This document shows positions 60,073 to 64,000 of a stretch of 64,000 nt of DNA, piece by piece (the stretch's first letter is position 1; each line of letters starts with the position of its first letter). Source of the DNA: Polluticoccus soli (GTDB lineage Bacteria > Bacteroidota > Bacteroidia > Chitinophagales > Chitinophagaceae); contig NZ_JARJHT010000001.1 of the NCBI RefSeq assembly GCF_029269745.1, forward strand, positions 2,232,001-2,296,000. The letters run 5' to 3'. Both the position numbers and the translations under genes were made by a program. The notes below the pieces were generated by a model. It searched no databases and was not told the origin of the DNA. It saw nothing but the letters and a program-made list of their open reading frames with translations.

Positions 60073-62982
60073 TTACACTACCACATTGATCATCTTCCCT
60101 TTCACATATATGATCTTCTTCGGCGTTTTGCCTTCCAGCCATTTTTGAACAGTGGCATCGGCCAGCACTTCGGCTTCCAGTACTTCGCTGGCTATATCCA
60201 GCGGGAATTCCATTTCCACCCTCGTCTTACCGTTTACAGCAACAGGATATTTCTTACTGCTTTCAGCAATGTGCTTTTCATCTGCTACAGGGAAGGCTGC
60301 ATCCAGCACCGTGGTCTTGTGGCCAAGGTGACTCCACAGCTCTTCGGCCAGGTGCGGCGCAAATGGCGCGATGGCAACAGCCAGCGGCTCCAGCACTTCT
60401 TTTTTGTGGCAGTTCAACCCGGTCAGCTCGTTCACGCATATCATGAACTGGCTTACTGCTGTATTGAACGAGAAGCGTTCTATGTCTTCGCCTACTTTCT
60501 TGATGGTTTTGTGTGTGGCGCGCAGTTCTGCTTCTGTCGCTTTTTCGTCCGTTACGATCCAGCCTTTCTGCTCGTCGAAGTACAAGCGCCAGAATTTTTT
60601 CAGGAAGCGGTGCACGCCTTCAATGCCTTTGGTATCCCATGGCTTGCTCACGTCTATCGGCCCAAGGAACATCTCGTACATGCGGAAGGTATCGGCACCG
60701 TATTGAGCAACGATATCGTCAGGGTTCACCACGTTGTACTTGCTCTTACTCATCTTCTCTACCTCGCTCACGCATACAAAGCTGCCTTTGCCGGTAATAA
60801 CGTTACCATCTTCGCCAATAAAGGTTGCATTAGCATAGTCAGGACGCCATGCTCTGAAGCGGTCGATATCCAGTTCGTCCTTATCGTTCACGAAAGAGAT
60901 ATCGGCATGCAACGCCTGGCTCGGCACTTCACCGGTAAACAATGCAGACTCACCCGCCTTGTACCTGTTCTGCTCACGCAGGAACTCAATGGCTTCGTCG
61001 TTGTTGTTCTTGTCTTTTATTTTTTCCAGCACGCCTTTCGAAACAAAAGTGCCGGTCTTTATCAGCTTGTAAGCAAACTTTGAAATCCCCTGTATCATAC
61101 CCTGGTTCACCAGTTTCTTGAACGGCTCTCCAAAGTCAATATGGCCAAGATCGTACAGCACTTTGGTCCACATGCGGCTATACAGCAGGTGGCCTACCGC
61201 GTGCTCGGTACCGCCTACGTATATATCCACCTCGCGCCAGTAGCTGGTGGCTTCTTTGCCTGCAAATTCTTTATCGTTGTGCGGGTCGGCATAGCGCAGG
61301 AAATACCAGCTGCTGCCTGCATAACCCGGCATCGTGTTGGTCTCGCGCATGCCGCCGGGGGTTTCTACCCAGTTGCGCACGTTGGCCAGCGGGCCCTGTC
61401 CTTCAGGACCGGGCTTGTAGTGTTCTACCATTGGCAGTTCTACCGGCACCTTGCGCAGTTGGTCGTCTATGTCCAGTTCTTTTTCATCAATGCCATAAGG
61501 CGTATCGTGAATATAGATGATCGGAAATGGCTCACCCCAATAGCGCTGACGGCTGAAGCCCGCATCTCGAAGCCTGTAGTTGACCTTTGAGTGGCCCACG
61601 CCTGCGTCTTCGATAGCCCTGATGGCTATAGGGGCAGCCTGCGCAATGTCAATGCCCTCCAGGAAACCACTGTTATCCAGCTTGCCCGCTTTTGACGTAT
61701 ATGCATCGTTGCCGCTATAGTTCAGCCCGAAGATATTGGTGATGGGTATCTCAAAATATTTCGCAAAGGCATGGTCGCGTTCATCGCCGCTGGGCACAGC
61801 CATGATAGCGCCGGTGCCGTAACCAGCCAGCACATATTCAGATATCCAAACGGGGATCTGTTTGTGCGTGAACGGGTGTGTGGCATAAGCGCCGGTAAAG
61901 CAACCTGTCACCTGTTTTACTTCCGACATGCGCTCGCGTTCGGAGCGGCTCATTACGTAGGTCTTGTATTCTGCAATGGCTTCCTTCTGTTCATCCGTTG
62001 CTATCTCATCTACCAGCGGGTGTTCAGGCGCCAGCACCATAAAGTCTACACCGAATATCGTATCAGGCCTTGTGGTGAAGACAGTGATCTTTTTATCAGA
62101 AAAGCCGAATACATCGAAGTGTACTTCAGCGCCGTTGCTTTTGCCTATCCAGTTGCGCTGCATTTCCTTCATAGCCTCGGTCCAGTCGAGCGTATCGAGG
62201 CTGCTCAGCAGGCGGTCGGCATATTCGGTAATACGCAAGAACCACTGGCGCATTTGTTTCTTCACAACAGGGTAGCCACCGCGTTCTGATACGCCGTTCA
62301 CTACTTCGTCGTTGGCCAGTACAGTACCCAGGGCTTCGCACCACCATACTTCTGCATAGCTCAGGTAGGCTATGCGGTAGTGCATCAGTATGTCGCGCTT
62401 CTCGGTTTCCGTATAGCCTTTCCATGTCTTTGAGTCGAAGCATAGTTTTGCATCGGCCGGACAAGTGTTCTTGCTGTTGCCTTCTTTCTCAAATATTTTG
62501 ATCAGCTCAGAGATGGGCCTTGCTTTGTTGAGCTTGCGGTCGTACCAGCTATGGAACAACTGCAGGAATATCCACTGCGTCCATTTGTAGTACGACGGAT
62601 CGCTGGTGCGCACTTCGCGGTCCCAGTCGTAGCAGAAGCCTATATTATCCAGCTGCTCCCTGTAGCGGGCAATGTTCTTTTCCGTTGTCACTGCAGGGTG
62701 CTGGCCTGTTTCCAGTGCATATTGTTCTGCCGGCAGACCGAAGGCATCGTAGCCCATTGGGTGCAGCACGTTAAAACCTTTCAGCCTTTTGTAGCGGGCA
62801 TAGATATCTGAAGCGATATAACCGAGCGGGTGCCCTACGTGCAGCCCCGCACCGCTTGGGTAAGGGAACATATCGAGCACATAACATTTGGGCTTGTCAG
62901 ACTTGTTGCTGACCTGATATACTTTATTCTCTTTCCAGTATTGTTTCCACTTCTGTTCTAATTCCCGAAAACCGTATTCCAT
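60073..62982 (-). CDS. leuS: Leucyl-tRNA synthetase
   Basis: Charges tRNA-Leu. The 969-residue class I synthetase has HVGH (residues 48-51, the HIGH motif), a CP1 editing domain in the middle (TTRPDTIFGVDFMVLAPEHPLV, GYGTGAIMAVPSGDERDHAFA) and KMSKS at 743-747. It is longer than E. coli LeuS (860 residues). The extra length includes a segment of about 100 residues before KMSKS and an insert near 150-210, both usual in Bacteroidota LeuS. Located at the right flank of the accessory island. Confidence 0.97.
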   Translation of the reverse strand: MEYGFRELEQKWKQYWKENKVYQVSNKSDKPKCYVLDMFPYPSGAGLHVGHPLGYIASDIYARYKRLKGFNVLHPMGYDAFGLPAEQYALETGQHPAVTTEKNIARYREQLDNIGFCYDWDREVRTSDPSYYKWTQWIFLQLFHSWYDRKLNKARPISELIKIFEKEGNSKNTCPADAKLCFDSKTWKGYTETEKRDILMHYRIAYLSYAEVWWCEALGTVLANDEVVNGVSERGGYPVVKKQMRQWFLRITEYADRLLSSLDTLDWTEAMKEMQRNWIGKSNGAEVHFDVFGFSDKKITVFTTRPDTIFGVDFMVLAPEHPLVDEIATDEQKEAIAEYKTYVMSRSERERMSEVKQVTGCFTGAYATHPFTHKQIPVWISEYVLAGYGTGAIMAVPSGDERDHAFAKYFEIPITNIFGLNYSGNDAYTSKAGKLDNSGFLEGIDIAQAAPIAIRAIEDAGVGHSKVNYRLRDAGFSRQRYWGEPFPIIYIHDTPYGIDEKELDIDDQLRKVPVELPMVEHYKPGPEGQGPLANVRNWVETPGGMRETNTMPGYAGSSWYFLRYADPHNDKEFAGKEATSYWREVDIYVGGTEHAVGHLLYSRMWTKVLYDLGHIDFGEPFKKLVNQGMIQGISKFAYKLIKTGTFVSKGVLEKIKDKNNNDEAIEFLREQNRYKAGESALFTGEVPSQALHADISFVNDKDELDIDRFRAWRPDYANATFIGEDGNVITGKGSFVCVSEVEKMSKSKYNVVNPDDIVAQYGADTFRMYEMFLGPIDVSKPWDTKGIEGVHRFLKKFWRLYFDEQKGWIVTDEKATEAELRATHKTIKKVGEDIERFSFNTAVSQFMICVNELTGLNCHKKEVLEPLAVAIAPFAPHLAEELWSHLGHKTTVLDAAFPVADEKHIAESSKKYPVAVNGKTRVEMEFPLDIASEVLEAEVLADATVQKWLEGKTPKKIIYVKGKMINVVV

Positions 62983-63035
62983 AGCATTATATATAAAAAT
63001 CGAATGCCAAAAGTACGAAAGCGGCGGGTTATAAG

Positions 63036-63063
63036 AAAAGCGCGCCGGTGAGGGCGCGCTTTA
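63036..63063 (-). terminator. Terminator of the lipoprotein gene at 63089
   Basis: The stem AAAGCGCGCC / GGCGCGCTTT has a loop of about 6 nt and follows the stop codon at 63089. Confidence 0.85.
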
Positions 63064-63088
63064 TTCTGTTATGGCAGTATGTATGTCT

Positions 63089-63655
63089 CTAATGATTCAG
63101 GTCAATACCAATGGCAAGAATTCCTGCGGCGGTGAAACTGTTTGTATTGATGTCTGTATAAGTTGATTGTCCGCCCAACAGCACATCTAAGAGCACCTGT
63201 GTTGGCCACTTCGTATCAAGATTCATCCTGATGGTGAATACATTATACTCCTGTCCATCCATAGTTGCTTGTTTATTATAGCTGGAGGTTACGTCTTTTA
63301 TTGGCGTTCTTGAACTACCGGCAGTGTGCTCAAAGCCGGCGGTAAGGTTTTCCAGCTTGACAGAATATGCCTTGCTGTTGTTGGGTACGTATAACAGGAA
63401 TTCCCATTTCTGGGTTTCTGTTGGCATGTCGGCGTGGCTTGCCCAGTAAGAAAAGTACCCGGACTTTTTGGTCAATGGAGCAGGTATGCCGTCTACCTTG
63501 AAATCGGTAATGATACATGGCCTGTTCCAGTATTTGGCAGTGTCTTTAACAACGGTAGGCTGGGGAGTAGGAGCCGGATCGTCGTTTTTAGAGCAGGCGG
63601 TCATTAATAGGGTTGTAGCTACAAGTAGGGTCAATAAACGGACAAAATTTCTCAT
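63089..63655 (-). CDS. Lipoprotein of unknown function
   Basis: A 188-residue exported lipoprotein: signal peptide MRNFVRLLTLLVATTLLMTAC with the lipobox Cys21, then a short Asp/Pro/Thr linker (SKNDDPAPTPQPT) and a beta-rich body (PCIITDFKVDGIPAPLT, YFSYWASH, EFLLYVPNNSKAYSVKLENL, VFTIRMNL). No family was recognised. It has its own terminator and is divergent from the LutC-like gene. Confidence 0.75.
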   Translation of the reverse strand: MRNFVRLLTLLVATTLLMTACSKNDDPAPTPQPTVVKDTAKYWNRPCIITDFKVDGIPAPLTKKSGYFSYWASHADMPTETQKWEFLLYVPNNSKAYSVKLENLTAGFEHTAGSSRTPIKDVTSSYNKQATMDGQEYNVFTIRMNLDTKWPTQVLLDVLLGGQSTYTDINTNSFTAAGILAIGIDLNH

Positions 63656-63772
63656 TAATGGATTGTTTTCGCAAAACTACTGCTGCCGGTTGCAGGATAA
63701 AATACCCAATAGTGGGTATTGTTATAGTATACTGCCATTTCGTACTGTATTGGCGGTTTTATCAATGCTTTT

Positions 63773-63780
63773 TACTTTTG
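63773..63780 (+). promoter_or_regulatory. -7 element of the LutC-like gene
   Basis: TACTTTTG, an exact TAnnTTTG match, ends 4 nt before the ATG at 63785, so the transcript may be leaderless. Confidence 0.5.
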
Positions 63781-63784
63781 CCGC

Positions 63785-64000
63785 ATGCAAACACTGAAAA
63801 CATCGAAGGCACGCGAGAATATCCTTGGTAAGATCCGCAAGGCGCTGAGCGCTGATAAACTGCCGATGCCGTTCCCGGAAGCTGAGAAATCGGCCAATGT
63901 GGATGTTTTCGCCGAATCAGGCCTTACCGTAGAAGAGACCTTTGCGGAAAGCTTCATTAAGCTGGGAGGCAAGTTCGTGTTTTGCAACAATGAGCAGGAG
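63785..64000 (+). CDS. LutC-type LUD-domain protein, N-terminal fragment (cut by window edge)
   Basis: The first 72 codons are present; the gene runs off the right edge. The start MQTLKTSKARENILGKIRKAL is typical of LutC/YkgG proteins, which help oxidise L-lactate with LutA and LutB. The rest (VEETFAESFIKLGGKFVFCNNEQE) fits the beginning of the LUD fold. The neighbouring lut genes would lie outside the window. Confidence 0.72.
   Translation, partial: MQTLKTSKARENILGKIRKALSADKLPMPFPEAEKSANVDVFAESGLTVEETFAESFIKLGGKFVFCNNEQE

Noticed and set aside
60145-61083. 312-codon open frame opposite leuS
   Set aside because: A shadow of leuS codon use; no recognisable domains.
1-64000. CRISPR arrays, tRNA or rRNA genes, IS transposases
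   Set aside because: None seen: no regularly spaced identical repeats, no cloverleaf-type sequence recognised, no transposase-like protein.

Overview
The window looks like the chromosome of a member of the Bacteroidota, probably order Chitinophagales. Supporting signs are type IX secretion (T9SS) C-terminal sorting domains on at least a dozen exported proteins, promoters of the Bacteroidota type (TTTG, about 19 nt, TAnnTTTG), weak Shine-Dalgarno sequences, the panC / short glycogen-synthase-like / DUF4270 / glmS neighbourhood, and lineage-typical small proteins (DUF4286, DUF4402-like, ribosomal protein bTHX). The species cannot be named from the sequence alone.

Layout. 1-10.4 kb holds an outer-membrane barrel gene, malate dehydrogenase, a split-barrel flavoprotein, a cystathionine beta-synthase, a BtuF-like binding protein, a PQQ-type propeller protein and two tandem GT-C-type membrane glycosyltransferases. 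10.5-11.6 kb is class I fructose-bisphosphate aldolase. 11.7-29 kb is a tandem array of nine secreted proteins, each with a variable N-terminal module, two to four fibronectin III (FN3) repeats and a T9SS tail. 29-38 kb carries metK, glmS, a DUF4270 lipoprotein, a short GT5 protein, panC, an M43 metalloprotease and two small secreted proteins. 38-46.7 kb carries pyruvate kinase, two T9SS PKD-domain proteins, atpG and a further T9SS protein. 46.7-53.7 kb is mostly housekeeping: FtsX/MacB-like permease, rsgA, DUF4286, HU, bTHX, a nucleotide-sugar epimerase, pdxH, a 44-residue membrane protein, chrA and SCO1. 53.8-60.0 kb is an accessory island: an orphan terminase-small-subunit-like gene, a GIY-YIG nuclease gene bracketed by long inverted palindromic repeats, a luciferase-like oxidoreductase, an uncertain small ORF, and a two-gene nuclease/ATPase operon. 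60-64 kb holds leuS, a lipoprotein and the start of a LutC-like gene.

Most interesting points. (1) 56.7-59.8 kb encodes a GHKL (Bergerat-fold) ATPase fused to a PD-(D/E)xK nuclease, followed 9 nt later by a protein combining a HEPN-like RNxxxH motif with a second PD-(D/E)xK nuclease. This is a good candidate for a compact defence system. (2) The GIY-YIG gene lies between two inverted copies of a ~66-bp REP-like palindromic element, an arrangement like a REP-associated mobile unit but with a different nuclease. (3) Several promoters of the FN3 surface-protein array carry three or four TTTAAT-like boxes at an exact 11-bp period, followed at a fixed distance by a CTGT element. This suggests co-regulation by an unidentified direct-repeat-binding regulator. 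(4) The FN3/T9SS array looks modular, with different N-terminal domains on a common chassis.

All homology calls come from reading the protein sequences; no database search was run. Domain boundaries are approximate.
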